From Cryptomeria japonica (taxonomy: Eukaryota > Streptophyta > Pinopsida > Cupressales > Cupressaceae), in NCBI RefSeq assembly GCF_030272615.1, contig NC_081414.1, forward strand, positions 49,528,501 through 49,592,500: DNA of 64,000 nucleotides, given 5' to 3'. A model generated the notes under the pieces. It saw nothing but the letters and a program-made list of their open reading frames with translations, searched no databases and had not been told where the DNA came from. Below are positions 1 to 11,617 of this stretch, one piece after another; position 1 is the first letter of the stretch, and each line of letters begins with the position of its first letter. A program made the position numbers and the translations under genes.

Positions 1-461
1 ATTTGTGGATGATTACTCAAGGATGATGGCAGTTATGTTTTTAAAAGAAAAATCAAAAGCTTTTCAAATGTTTAAATGGTACAAGGAAAGAGTTGAAAAT
101 GAAATAGGAAGACAAATGAAATGTCTTAGATCAGATAGAGGAGGAGAGTTCACATCTGATGAGTTCAACTTATTCTGCAATGATCATGGTATAAAAAGAC
201 AAGTCTCTGCACCGAGAACTCCACAGCAAAATGGAATAGCTAAGAGAAGAAACAGATCTATTGTGGATTGTGCCAAAACCCTAATGATTGAAAAGAAAGT
301 GCCACAAACATTTTGGAGAGAAGCAATAAGCACAACTGTTTACACCCTGAACCGAGTACAATTGAAGAAAGGAACTTTGAAGACACCATATGAGATCTGG
401 TATGACAAGAAACCTAATGTAAGTTATTTCAAAATCTTTGGAAGTAGATGCTATGTACACA
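1..461 (+). pseudogene. Copia A pol, integrase core (part 1)
   Basis: Open reading in the frame of position 5 encodes the rve integrase core: DDYSR with the first catalytic Asp, SDRGGEF with the second, and the PQQNG stretch. Thirty-five residues after the second Asp, where D-D-35-E integrases have the catalytic Glu, the codon at 242-244 is AAG, giving AKRRN instead of the usual AERRN. A single G-to-A change explains this. The frame continues to YVH at 455-460 and is then cut by the CACTA terminus at 462. The reading beyond 462 is transposon sequence, not pol. Confidence 0.85.
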
Positions 462-485
462 CACTAGTACATTCGAGTCAAAATT
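462..485 (+). repeat. CACTA left terminal inverted repeat
   Basis: Starts CACTAGTACATTCGAG. It matches the inverted right end at CACTA-TACATT and again at the AAAATT and GACGG stretches, with scattered mismatches further in. TSD ACA lies immediately outside at 459-461. Confidence 0.88.
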
Positions 486-735
486 TTGACGGCAAATCGT
501 CGGAATTCCGACCCAATTTCGTCGCACTACCGACAAAAAAAGCCGTCGAAAACTTTGTGTCGGAAGTTCCGACTATCCTTATGGTCGTTGCAATTCGGAC
601 ATCACCTCCAACCTTTTCGACGGTCACCATGGATGCTCATACCCCAAAAGAATATCGTCGTGATCTCGGCCTATCGTTGGAATTCCAACTCCAAAGGATA
701 AAATTATGACAGAGGAGTGTCGTCGGATGCACAGC
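486..735. repeat. CACTA left subterminal repeats
   Basis: Clustered variants of a palindrome around TCGGAATTCCGA: near 488 (perfect), 557 (TCGGAAGTTCCGA) and 673 (TTGGAATTCCAA), with half-sites GTCG/CGAC between them. Subterminal arrays of short motifs on both strands are the binding sites of the accessory transposase in En/Spm-type elements; here that role is inferred from position and palindromy. Confidence 0.65.
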
Positions 736-788
736 ATCCTCGTCAAATGTTCCATTAGTTGTCATTAGAATTTTGACGGTGAGAGATG

Positions 789-1889
789 ATGTGGGTCAAA
801 CGGCTTTGCCGTCAGTGAATGAAAGCATTGAACGAGTTCTATTTTTAAAAATTGCATTAAACATTTTAATTTATTTGATTCAATGTTATTTGCAAAAAAT
901 GATTATCAATGATGTTTCCTTTCTCCAAGAATTGTCTAGGATCTTTCCATCAGATAATATGTAACATCGAATGACTAAATTTTTTCTTTACAAATGCTTA
1001 TTTAATTTAATTATTATCTGAGCGTGAATAAAAATTTATATCTGTATGGAAGCAGAACATAAAAGTTGAAGAGTCATGTGCAAGCAAATTTCGTAAAAGA
1101 AAGCAAGCAGGCATTATCTTGAATGACATGGAAACAAGCTCATCAGCTGCCTAGAAGAGAGCAATTGGAGAATGGCAAAGGAAAGTGTTTAAGGGTGATA
1201 AATAGATAGATAGTATGCAATACAAACAAACAATGTCTGGAGTGTCTGATGTGACGTCTATAATTTATGTCCCGAGGGACTAACTGGTTTTGGAGTTCCT
1301 ACGAAACCTATTGGGCCATGCTTGGAGGAAATCAATGTGTTCATGCAAGGAGCACCTTTTTTCTATTATGAGAATGATACTTTTGCACCGAGGGATATTT
1401 GGAAGTCAATATCCAAAAATTTCTATAGTGTGGAACCAGAGTTGGCAGACTCGAAGTAATTTTCAGCTTTCAGAAGACCAAGAGGTTATGTACACAATCT
1501 CCCAGTAGAAGAGCGATTTCAAGAATTACCTCTCCCCCCCATGACTACTCAGGAAGCACTTCCTCAAACAAAGGACTATTGGCTTCCATGGGATCAAAGA
1601 AAAAAATTAAAGCATAGACTCTAGACGATGTGGTGGTGTCCTTCGTGAAGAACTCTGCACTATAATTGAAAATTCACGAGGGAAACTGCAAGATAGTGAA
1701 GAGAAATACAATCTTGAAAAGTGGGAAGAATGGATCTTGGTTTGGGTGGGGCCAATTCAGGTGACTCCTCTAGAGGTTGACAAGATAGAAATCATATTAG
1801 GATTTGAAAAAGATCACACTCGTGGAACTTCATGTGTGAGTGATCGATTGCGGTGTTTGGGTAATGCATTCCAAATAGATACAGTTGCA
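789..1889 (+). repeat. Giant inverted repeat, left arm (DRM-derived)
   Basis: This arm is repeated in reverse complement at 1936-3038. By eye the arms are about 95% identical over about 1.1 kb and differ mostly by C/T and G/A transitions. The unmatched loop is only about 46 bp (1890-1935), so a transcript through it would form a very long hairpin. The inner two thirds (from about 1065) is DRM coding sequence; the outer 270 bp is AT-rich and may be DRM intron or flanking DNA. Confidence 0.9.
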
Positions 1890-1935
1890 TTCCAAATGGG
1901 TAATGTCTTGATTAAAGACTTTTATCCTGTTGGCA
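1065..1935 (+). pseudogene. DRM-like: Captured DRM-type de novo DNA (cytosine-5) methyltransferase fragment, sense copy
   Basis: DRM enzymes place cytosine methylation guided by small RNAs and have circularly permuted catalytic motifs. Visible here in DRM order: a basic linker (KFRKRKQAG), LTGFGVPTKPIGP, motif VI region APFFYYEN, a motif VIII-like RGYVHNLP, the acidic/tryptophan stretch WEEWILVWVG, motif IX LGFEKDHTRG, motif X RLRCLGNAFQIDTVA, then VLIKDFYP. The UBA domains and motif IV (Pro-Cys) are absent. Reading needs a frame change near 1617 and passes a TAA at 1457-1459 that the inverted copy shares, so the gene was already broken before the inversion formed. No introns are apparent across this stretch. 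Confidence 0.88.
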
Positions 1936-2761
1936 TGCAACTGTATCTATTTGGAATGCATTACCCAAACACCACAATCGATCACTCGCACATGAAGTTC
2001 CACAAGTGTAATCTTTTTCAAATCCTAATATGATTTCTATCTCGTCAACCTCTAGAGGAGCCACCTAACTTGGCCCCACCCAAACCAAGATCCATTCTTC
2101 CCACTTTTCAAGATTGTATTTCTCTTCACTATCTTGCAGTTTCCCTCGTGAATTTTAATTATAGTGCAGAGTTCTTCATGAAGGACACCACCACATCGTC
2201 TAGAGTCTATGCTTCAATTTTTTTCTTTGATCCCATGGAGGCCAATAGTCCTTTGTCTGAGGAAGTGCTTCCTGAATAGTCATGGGGGGGAGAGGTAATG
2301 CTTGAAATTGCCCTTCTATTGGGAGATTGCGTACATAACCTCTTGGTCTTCTGAAAGCTGAAAATTACTTCGAGTCTGCCAACTCTGGTTCCACACTATA
2401 GAAATTTTTGGATATTAACTTCCAAATATCCCTCGATGCAAAAGTATCATTCTCATAATAGAAAAAAGGTGCTCCTTTCATGAACACATTGATTTCCTCC
2501 AAGTGTGGCCCAATAGGTTTCGCAAGAACTCCAAAACCAGTTAGTCCCTCCGGACCTAAATTAGAGACGTCACATCAGACACTCTAGACCTTGTTTGTTT
2601 GTATTGCATACTATCTATCTATTTATCACCCTTAAACACTTTCCTCTGCCATTCTCCAATTGCTCTCTTCTAGGCAGTTGATGAGCTTGTTTCCATGCCA
2701 TTCAAGATACTGCCTGCTTGCTTTCTTTTACAAAATTTGCTTGCACGTGACTCTTCAACTT
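1936..2761 (-). pseudogene. DRM-like: Captured DRM-type methyltransferase fragment, inverted copy
   Basis: On the minus strand it encodes the same DRM segment as 1065-1889, from the basic linker through FFYYEN to motif X. It carries the same stop after the ADSK segment as the sense copy, plus private substitutions. It is not a separate gene but the second arm of the foldback. Confidence 0.85.
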
Positions 2762-3038
2762 GTATGTTCTGCTTCTGTACAGATATAAATTTTAATTCAT
2801 GCTCAGATAATAATTAAATTAAATAAGCATTTGTAATGAAAAGATTTAGTCATTCGATGTTACATATTATCTGATGGAAAGATCCTAGACAATTCTTGGA
2901 GAAAGGAAACATCATTGATAATCATTTTTTGCAAATGACACTAAATCAAATAAATTAAAAATGTTTCATGTAATTTTTAAAAGTAGAACTCATTCAATGC
3001 TTTCATGCACCGACGGCAAAGTCGTCTGACCCACACCA
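1936..3038 (-). repeat. Giant inverted repeat, right arm (DRM-derived)
   Basis: Reverse complement of 789-1889. It begins with the inverted copy of the motif X region and runs out through the DRM linker to an AT-rich end near 3038, where the copy of GTGGGTCA stops matching. Confidence 0.9.
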
Positions 3039-3460
3039 TTATGCATAATAGAATAAATCAATATAATAGGCTATTATAAAGAATATATACAAAAATATGA
3101 AAGAACATTAAATTACCATTACAAACCCATAAACCATTAAATAGTGAAAATAGATATAAATTTGTAAATGTCTCCCTATAAACACCACAACCATAACCAA
3201 AACAAAAAAAATTCTTACCCGCAAAAACTTAGCTGGTGAGTTGCAAGTCTACAACATCTCTCAGATGATCAAACCGTTTCTTAATTTTGTTCTTCTGGTT
3301 AGTTAATGGATTTAGTTGCATGTTCAAGTTTTCTATTTGAAGCCTTTTGTTTCCCTATATTTGAGACAAAATAAAATTCTTGTGAGTAGGAAATTGATTC
3401 AGGAGTTACGTGTGAAGAATTTGGCAAAGTAAATGATGACAATCAAACTCAAATTTTATC

Positions 3461-3696
3461 TGTCTTGATTAAAGAATTTTATCCTGATGGAATTAAATTA
3501 AAGTTCTTTCTCTATTTTTTGGTGATCTCTGGAGCAGAGGTTGCTTTGCATCAACCTGGGATACATTTAACTTGTATTGTATCTGCGAAAATATGTATCC
3601 TAGGATGATGCAATGCAACCTCTGCTCCACCAATACCAGATAGAAGAGAAAGTACTTTAATTTAAAGTCATCACGATAAAATGCTTTCAAGACATA
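3461..3696 (+). repeat. DRM-derived short foldback 1 (motif X to motif I)
   Basis: Two arms of about 105 bp (3461-3566 and 3593-3696) pair around a loop of about 26 bp. Both encode the DRM segment that ends in the S-adenosylmethionine-binding motif I. The minus strand of the right arm reads SGIGGAEVALHHPRIH cleanly; the left arm reads GAEVALHQPGIH after a damaged motif. The arms are visibly more diverged than those of 789-3038. The unit, with about 130 bp of right flank, is duplicated at 5398-5775. Confidence 0.75.
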
Positions 3697-3984
3697 TATT
3701 AGGTATAAAAGGAAGCCTACCCTATCATTTGAAGGGGTTTACCTACAATTAAAGTGATCTCTTAATTATAAAATCAATTCAATTCCAAGTGAACATGCAA
3801 TCAAGCATTCAACAAGAATTGAAGGAGAAATCAAGTTAATAAAGATATTTAATAAAGATATCATCTTTTAAATTAAGAAATGGGCAGGAGATTAAGAATA
3901 CAAACCTTCCATATTGCACACTTCAAGGTATATTAAAATCAGTTTAAAGTGTACTCATTTAGGGACCTTTCATAAAATATTCTC

Positions 3985-5149
3985 TATTGGCATTTTTGAT
4001 GTTTATTTATGTTGTGATTGTCATTGATGGACACACACTTATATTGAGATCCCCTTTATATGTATGAGCTTGAGCTCAACCGGTATTTGTTCCAACCGGT
4101 ATGTTGTATTCTAGTCTTTAGACTAGTGGTGATTTTGCAGAATGTGTTTCCCGGTCTGAAGTGGCATGTTGACCCCAAGCGGTTCGTAGATCCCAAGCGG
4201 TACGAGGGAGCAAAGCGGCACAACACATTCTTACTAGTCTTCATTTTTGTCAAACCGGCAACCGGTATTTTGTATGAACCAGTAATACTCTGTGATGAGT
4301 TACCAATCGGCATTTTGTGATGAGTTACCAATCCACCGATTGTTTGACAGTGCCGACACATTGACGGTGCTTTTTGTGTCGTTTTACTGAGTATGTCTAG
4401 ATTCATTGAACCTAGGAAATTGTAATGTAATCCTATTGGACGGACATGAAATCAGATTCCTTTAAAAGGACATCTTGTCTAGGGTTTTAGGTTTTTGTTG
4501 AAAGGGTTAATGTCGTGCTAGAGTTTAAGGTGAATGTTGAGTTGTTGTAAGGACGATATTATCTGAGACGATCAAGTTGTAACTGAGAGAGAGAGTGAGA
4601 AGACTGAAGTAATGCTGGAATGCATTAATTGTGAGCAATACTGGATCTAACCAAGCAGTTTGTGCTATTAGATAGATCAAACACTTGTTGATTACTCACA
4701 TCTTTGACAAGTTTGTAGCCCTTAACTGGGTAGGCCTCAAAGCCTTTGTAAAATCCTCTAACAAGGTGGTTCACTCCTGTGAATCTAAAATCCTCTAACA
4801 AGGTAGTCTTTAATCGGACTTATCTCCTAACAGAGATTGAGATTCCTAACAGGATCTGTTCTGGTGAAGAACATTGTAAGACCTTAACCGGTCTGGTTTC
4901 TATTCTGCAGATAGTGACTTGTGAGTTCCATCTCACCGTGGTTTTTCCCAGTTGGGTTTCCATGTCAAATATCTTGTGTTATGGTTGTATTGCTTTTGTA
5001 GGTGAATGCTTTATTCGCATTTTGGTTTGCATGTGTGGTAACCGGTCTATATGTTAGACTGTTTTATCGGTTTATCTTTAGACTATGTAGGTGTTTTAGT
5101 GTAGTGATTTTTGGCATACTAATTCACCCCCCCCTCTTAGTATTCATCA
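3985..5149 (+). mobile_element. Solo LTR of the element B family, inserted in the CACTA element
   Basis: It starts TATTGGCATTTTTGATG and ends in a C-run then CTCTTAGTATTCATCA, matching the LTRs at 17623-18841 and 24195-25370 along its length. It is flanked by the 5-bp duplication TTCTC (3980-3984 and 5150-5154). No internal region is present, so it is the product of LTR-LTR recombination. It carries several ACCGGT hexamers like the other LTRs of this family. Confidence 0.9.
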
Positions 5150-5340
5150 TTCTCAACTTACATATCATAAAAGGATCTTAAAATATTCATTGTTTATAAT
5201 GATCAAAATTTGGTTGTTCCATACACCTTCCTTTACTATTTTAAAAATATCATCGACCAAAATATTGTGCAGCAGTAGTATGGAGTGCATTTCATCTATT
5301 TTATGTCTAAATATTTCATCATACCACTTTCTTTTCAAAG

Positions 5341-5640
5341 GTGATTGATCGATTGTGGTGTTTGGGTAATGCATTCCAAATAGATCCAATTGCATACCAT
5401 TTATCTGTCTTGATTAAAGACTTTTATCCTGATGGCATTAAATTAAAGTTCTTTCTCTATTTTTTGGTGATCTATGGAGCAAAGGTTGCTTTGCATCGAC
5501 CTGGGATACATTTAACTTGTGTTGTATCTACAAAAATATGTATCCTAGGATGATGCAATGCAACCTCTGCTCCACCAATACCAGATAGAAGAGAAAGTAC
5601 TTTAATTTAAAGCCATCAAGATAAAATGCTTTCAAGACAT
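5341..5640 (+). repeat. DRM-like: DRM-derived short foldback 2 with extended motif X segment
   Basis: Second copy of the 3461-3696 foldback, arms about 5405-5510 and 5535-5640. Its left side extends further into DRM: RLWCLGNAFQID (motif X), then a YHLSVLIKDFYPDGIKLK segment, then a damaged motif I with GAKVALHRPGIH. Together with 3455-3835 it forms a direct duplication. Its original spacing was about 770 bp once the solo LTR and one TSD are removed. Confidence 0.75.
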
Positions 5641-6149
5641 ATATAAGGTATAAAATGAAGCCTACCCTGTCATTTGAAGGGGTCTACCTACAATTCAAGT
5701 GATCTCTTAGTTATAAAATCAATTCAATTCCAAGTGAACAGGCAATCAAGCATTGAAGGAGAATTCAAGTTGGTGCAGGTGCATTTGGAAGACAAAAGGA
5801 CTCAATGAAGCCATTAAAGACTTTTGAAGGTCTTAGGAGTGAAGAGCCAATCAATTATGATGTCTTAAGGGGGCATCCTTAAACAACACACACTAAGCTT
5901 TGACTGCTTAGTTGTGTTGTGGGCCCATTCCTTCCCTTGACGTCCCTTCCTGTCTGTTTCCGTTAAAAAGACAATCACCGTTAGCATTTGAATTCAAACA
6001 GTGTTCTCGCGTTTGACTGCATAGAACAAAGCAAATGGCATAAGAAACTCTCATCTACCTTGCAGTGGTCATAGAATACCTCCTCGAGGAGATATTCTCA
6101 TGTCCTTTCCTGCTTTATGCTGTCGATGAAATACATAAGCGTCCTCACA

Positions 6150-6600
6150 ATGCAGTCAATGCAACAAATAGATTTCCATTTCGATCAGTTTTATTTGCCA
6201 ACGTACTCTCTACCTGTGCCAAAATGGGAGCTTTGGAATAGAGTATGGGCTTCCATCAAAGAAGAAGGTAAGGGCAATTAATATCAGATGCTTACGGTTG
6301 GAAATGCTATGTTTGACATGTTTGGAAAATGTGGAAGTATAGACATGAAAGCGCATGAACTATTTAGTGAGATGCATCAAAGAAACGCGATCTAATGGAA
6401 TGCTATGATTGCAGGATATGCACAAGATCATGTGTTTGAAATGGATTTAGAAAATTCCAACCAAATGTGATTAGTGAGTATAGATGTTGTAGTGCAACTG
6501 CCCAGGTACACATGCATGCAAAATATGTAAGCTTAGATAAGGCACATGAACTATTTGACATAATGCCTCAAAGATCACCCAATATCCAATGACGGTTGGG
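6150..6600 (+). pseudogene. Captured PPR-protein fragment
   Basis: Pentatricopeptide repeat proteins bind organellar RNA. Recognisable pieces in shifting frames: FANVLSTCAKMGALE (about 6197-6238), then FGKCGSIDMKAHELFSEM (6321-6377) and WNAMIAGYAQD, followed after a gap by KAHELFDIMPQRS (6540-6580). These are the usual plant PLS-type repeat phrases. Stops include a TAG at 6239-6241 where Gln is expected and a TAA before WNAM. It lies inside the CACTA element and cannot encode a protein. Confidence 0.8.
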
Positions 6601-9600
6601 AGAAAGAAAACATCAATTTTTTGATAATCTTAAATATTTCTTTATTCATCACTATAAATCTATTATGAATTTAGTCTCAATATTGCAGAAATTTATTCTA
6701 TTATGAATGCAATATTTAGGGATGTAATCTTTATATATTTTTTTTAATTAGGAAAAGGTCCTAATAGAATCCCCAACTAATTAATCTAGAGAAAGATACC
6801 ACTAAAGAAAGAAATTCAATCCTCGCCACTATGGTCTTAAAGGCTTTTAAGACACTTGGATTCCTATTTTGGCCCACTTTTCCTTGACCCTATGTTAAGA
6901 TAGTAAACTAGTTTGAGAGAATCTATTGGGTGGGAAATTGTGTATGGTTGCAATTATTTTCATGCATGGAAAGTGATTTAAAGTTTGGACCAATAGAGGA
7001 TAAGTATTTCTTGAACCTTCAAGGACATGTGTAGAGCACCGCATGGATGTTTCTCCATTATTGAACTCTTTGAATATGTAAGTAAATTATTTTTGGTTGA
7101 TGACACAGTAAGTGTGGTATTTGTCTTTTCGATATGTTGTGGATAATATTAATCAAATATGGAATTTTTTTGATGCTATATACACTATGTTTTGGATTGA
7201 ATTTAGGTAAGCGAAGAGGTAATGGAAGAATAAAAGAGGTACACAAAGGAAGAAGAGTGAAATAGGTGGTTTGGGATGGAGGTTACAAGTATATATGATA
7301 ATTCGTATGGATAATTTGTTGTCTATAAAGAGGCAAATAAGCTATCACAACTTCAACATGAATGAATGCCTCATCTACAGAAGCAAAAGGTACCTCTAAT
7401 GGTTTCAAAAAATTTCAAAATAGTTATGATATACCAAATAATCAAGTGGAATATCCTTTAGGTAACTAATATTATCTTCAAACTATTTATTTTGATTTTC
7501 ATCATATCCTTTCCATGTGCATTTCCCTTGGTTTTAGTCCCATTTTTTCTTTATTTTATTCAAAACAAAATTTATAGATGCCTCTACTTGTCTCACCACT
7601 CATTAATTTTTTGGGATTTTCATTCCATTCACCAAGGTTGGCATCTATTCTAATACTTTGTGTCATGGCCAAGCTAAATGATTTGCCTCTAGTTTCTCTC
7701 CAATCTAGTCACCTAGTAGCATGTGAAATCTATCTCTTCCTAATTATTATTCTCTCCATCTTGTTAATGACTATTTCATTAATGAATCCTTCCTCATAAT
7801 TTTGGATAAGTGAGACAATGTTAGCTCAAGGAATCTTTTCAATCCTCTTTCAAGATTCTTTCCCAAGTAATAATCTTGCATATTGGAAAATAAATCACGC
7901 TTCTATTTTTCCAAGCTACTCTTCCTTATAATGTTTAGATTTATTCTAAAGTGTGTGACTCATGTTTACTACTCTTCCTATTAGTCTCATTCCAATATCT
8001 CCTACAAAAATATGGAATGATTACATTTATATTTTATTTGTGTCTCCTAAATATCCACAAAATTTGGAACAATAATACAATTTTTTAATAATATTTAATT
8101 GTAAAAGAAAGGATTAAAATGGAACTAAACACTCTAAATAAATTAATCAGGGTTAAAGGGATAAACTAGGGTCAATTCATGAAGGCAAGATCTGTTATCT
8201 CAAAATTAATAGATTCATGCAAGAAAAGAAATATTAAATCTAGAGATAAAATTCTTGAAAAATTTAGCTAGCTAAAAGTGAAAGAATGTTGTCAAGCTGT
8301 CATTTTCGCATAGACTGGCAAAGGTTGTAGAGGAGAAATCATTATTGAACTTACCCCTGTCTCATATAACCCTATGTTGGCTAGGCCCCACAATAATTAG
8401 AAGATCCTAATTACTATTGTCCTAAACCTTGCATTGATCGTCACAATTTCACAGTGAATTGAGTTAATTAGTCCATTAGCGAGATTGGGAAAGAGTTTGG
8501 TATTGACTTAGGTGTTGGTGGAAGGTTTAAGGAGATACATTATCATCATAATTAATGTTAGAGAGTGTTGTGTGAAGAAGAATGGCCACAAAAGGAGTGA
8601 CTGTCCTAAGTGCTTGAGACTATCAAAAAAAGTGAGTGTTGCAGCAGTGAATCTTCCTTTGACCTTTGTGTGTTTGGGAGGGTAAAGACCCATGGTGGTA
8701 TATGTTGAGTTGTTGGAAGGGTAAAGACCCACATATCAACTATCTACTTTGACATCCTAGCATGGTGTCCACCTACTATAAAACCTTGTGGGCACTCTCT
8801 GTCTAATACTAACATATACATAACATGTGCCTCTCATATAACCCTATGTTGGCTAGGCCCCACCATAATTAGAAGATCCTAATTACTAAAAACACTAGAT
8901 TCTCCCCTAAAAGGTTGTTGAGACATAGAAGGCCTAGCTTGATAGCCCTATAGTCTCTCATACCTAAAATATCCTTGTGTCTATGATGGTCAAATGTGAC
9001 TACCCTATGGCCCCTACTATGCTCTAGTAGACCTATGTCCCTAATATTGATACTATTGGGTTTTTCTTTGTAAATCATATAGTAAGTCTAAATTATCCTT
9101 TGAAGGATGGGGAGGCCTATGGACACTTTAGTCCCTTAATCAAGGTTACAAATTTCTCTCATGCCTCTTGTGTCCTCCCATGTACCTCCTTTTCCATAAG
9201 AGACTTTTCCATAGCAACCCTAAAGTCATTTGGATTGGCCATGTGTAGGAAAACTAAAATTTTGGGCTTTCCACCCCTAATGAAATAATTGACAAGTAAC
9301 TTGTCTTGAATGTAATCTAAAAACTACAAGAACTCCAAAAACTAACTCTCATGTTGAGCCACTATGAAACCTTATTATGTAAATTGTGAAACTCATCTAT
9401 GCATCTCTATCAAAAATATTTTGAAATAGAACACACTTTGAAGCACTCCAAAATGGTATCTGGAGAGGGTTTCCAATGTGAGTTGGTGCATTTTATCCTC
9501 CCAGTACCACAAGGTTGAAGCAAGTCCTCTCAAAAATTGCATGGAAAATTATGCCTTTAGGTTTCTCACATATAGATGCAACCCAAAGCATAAGTCCAAG

Positions 9601-10404
9601 CTAATTAGTAAACAAGACTTATCCTCAACCCCATTTGTGGATCTTAAAAATGTAGAGGATTGGAGATGAAGCAACTCTTGAATATGATCCTTTGGCTCAT
9701 GATATGTGCTTGATGTAGTCTATACCTCTTGTATTTATGCATGATGTATATATGTGCTCTCATGGTTCTCCAGTAGGGATTTTCTGTCACTACCATATAT
9801 ACCAACATCCATAATTAGGATATATTTTACATAATGGCACTCGATCACGCAGATTTAGGTCATCCATCCCCTTAATTAGGATATATTTTAAATATGGAAA
9901 GTTGTGTTAATATGTTTCAGGCTAACTATATTGTTCAATATTTAAAATGCAGTGTTTAAATAATACATGATTGTAGGATTGTTCAACGGTTTAGGTCTTG
10001 TAAGAAATTCTTCTTTTAAATCGATCATATCATATTACAGAAACCTCTCACCATCTCTGCTATTGCCAATTAATCTGATAAATATATAATAAAATTTGAA
10101 TCTAAATATTTGAATATGTACAACAATGAATTTGTTGATTATACCCTACCTTTTTCCAGTAGCGATTAAACCATTCCTACATCCTGCAGCAATTAAACCC
10201 ACAGGGAACAATATCCACCTCCCTCCTTCATGTTCATCGGGGGATGGCCCCTACCTGCATGTTCCCTATTGTGATCCCCATTGTGATCCCCTAATATGCC
10301 CCGAGACAACATGAACTAAGATACCTTGGGAGGGCCTTTAGGTAGGCACTCGTTCGCTCGACCGGGAAGGGACGCTTACGTGAATAGTTGTGGTTGAAGC
10401 TAGC
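6601..10404. other. CACTA interior without recognisable genes
   Basis: AT-rich DNA with only short open readings (60-75 codons) that match nothing I know. The one notable structure is the direct repeat at 8354-8893. A shorter repeat of TTAGGATATATTTTA occurs near 9816 and 9877. The patch at 10200-10370 is more GC-rich and precedes the second PPR fragment. Confidence 0.5.
8354..8893 (+). repeat. Direct repeat of about 65 bp, about 475 bp apart
   Basis: The sequence TCTCATATAACCCTATGTTGG and the following 45 bp occur at about 8355-8420 and again at 8830-8893 with one or two differences. It could be flanking repeats of a small lost or unrecognised element or a local duplication. No terminal motif decides which. 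Confidence 0.7.
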
Positions 10405-10550
10405 AAAGATGGATAGAGATTCGATAGTGTGGTATATATGTTTGCAAAATGTGGAAGCATCTGCAAAGCGGGTGAGCTGTTTGACAGAATGCCTCAAAGA
10501 GATGTCATTTCGTGGAACACAATGATGGGAATGGTGAATACTCAATGCTA
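10405..10550 (+). pseudogene. Second captured PPR-protein fragment
   Basis: Plus-strand reading gives YMFAKCGSICKAGELF, then DRMPQRDVISWNTMMG, the end of one PPR repeat and start of the next. It stays open for about 40 codons. It may come from the same parent gene as 6150-6600 or from another; PPR repeats are too alike to decide by eye. Confidence 0.75.
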
Positions 10551-11617
10551 AAGGAAAAGAACCATAAAATTCATTTATCTACTTGATATTGGAGCACAAA
10601 TCTTAGGATAAAAACCTATCAAGAGCCTAGAATTGAGGGTTAATCATTTTGCCAAATCACTTGGAGTTGTGATCCAAGCTTCCTCTATTTTGAATTGTTT
10701 TGATATTAGGGCCTTGCTCTTAGCCTCGTCAAAATACTTGATCCCAAATAGATTCATTCACCTCTAAACCAAAAACCCAATAACACTTCCAACATCATTA
10801 AATATTTAATAAACTTTTCAAAAGATCTTTTTGTTATTTATGGGAATTTTTTAACAATTACATAATTCTCATATAGACTGGAATAGAACAATAAACATAT
10901 GTAAAAGATTTATCCACAACAACATCTACTACTGAAAGTTTGCACCATTACATGCACCTGCAAATTCATATTTTAACATAAACATGATACAGGACAATAA
11001 TAATTTGAAATAAATGTCCACCACACATCCGATCTCCTTCAAGATAAGCATTAAAATGTGAAGTACACAACCTATCTTCCCTACAATGAGGAAAATACAA
11101 ATTATCTAACACCAGAAGACGCAATCAACTTCACTCCCATGGCTTCCTGAAAACCAAAGCAGGATCTATCTAGCCATAGTTCAAAATTTTTCATACCATT
11201 TAAAATAATGTCTCCCATTACCAACTATTGATTGATCAATGTCGGCTAGTGTCCGCCTCCACTTCCACCGAATCATACTCCATCGCCACTTCCAGCCTGA
11301 CATGGCAGTGACGTCGGATATATAGCATAGAGGAAGCTCTTATTGCGGGTGAACTTCTTCCTCTGTTCGTAGCTTTTTTTGCGGGTGAAATTCTTCCTTC
11401 GTTTGTAGCTCTTATTGTTGTTGACGGAGGCCCGGGCGTCGCCGTTTACACAGCCCATTTTGGGCTCCCTTGCGGTCATCCTCGTTGGTTATATTGTGCC
11501 AGCCCTTGGCACTTTGTGCCCATGATTACATGACCCGCTCCTTACACACCCCGGTAAAACCAGTGGTCAATACGTTGGTAAGGCTCTAAAAAAATGATAT
11601 CATACATGCCCATAAAA
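10551..11617. other. CACTA interior without recognisable genes
   Basis: AT-rich to about 11230, then a GC-richer patch at 11240-11540. The minus strand there has a 68-codon reading with Lys/Arg-rich repeats (KSYKRRKNFTRKKSYEQRKK) that I do not recognise. It may belong to the captured GRAM-domain locus or be unrelated. Confidence 0.4.

Noticed and set aside
462-709. C-terminal extension of the Copia integrase reading past 462
   Set aside because: The frame stays open by chance into the CACTA end; the true pol continuation is at 12450.
1936-2761. A second, independent DRM gene on the minus strand
   Set aside because: It is the inverted copy of 1065-1889 with the same lesions; one captured segment in a foldback, not two genes.
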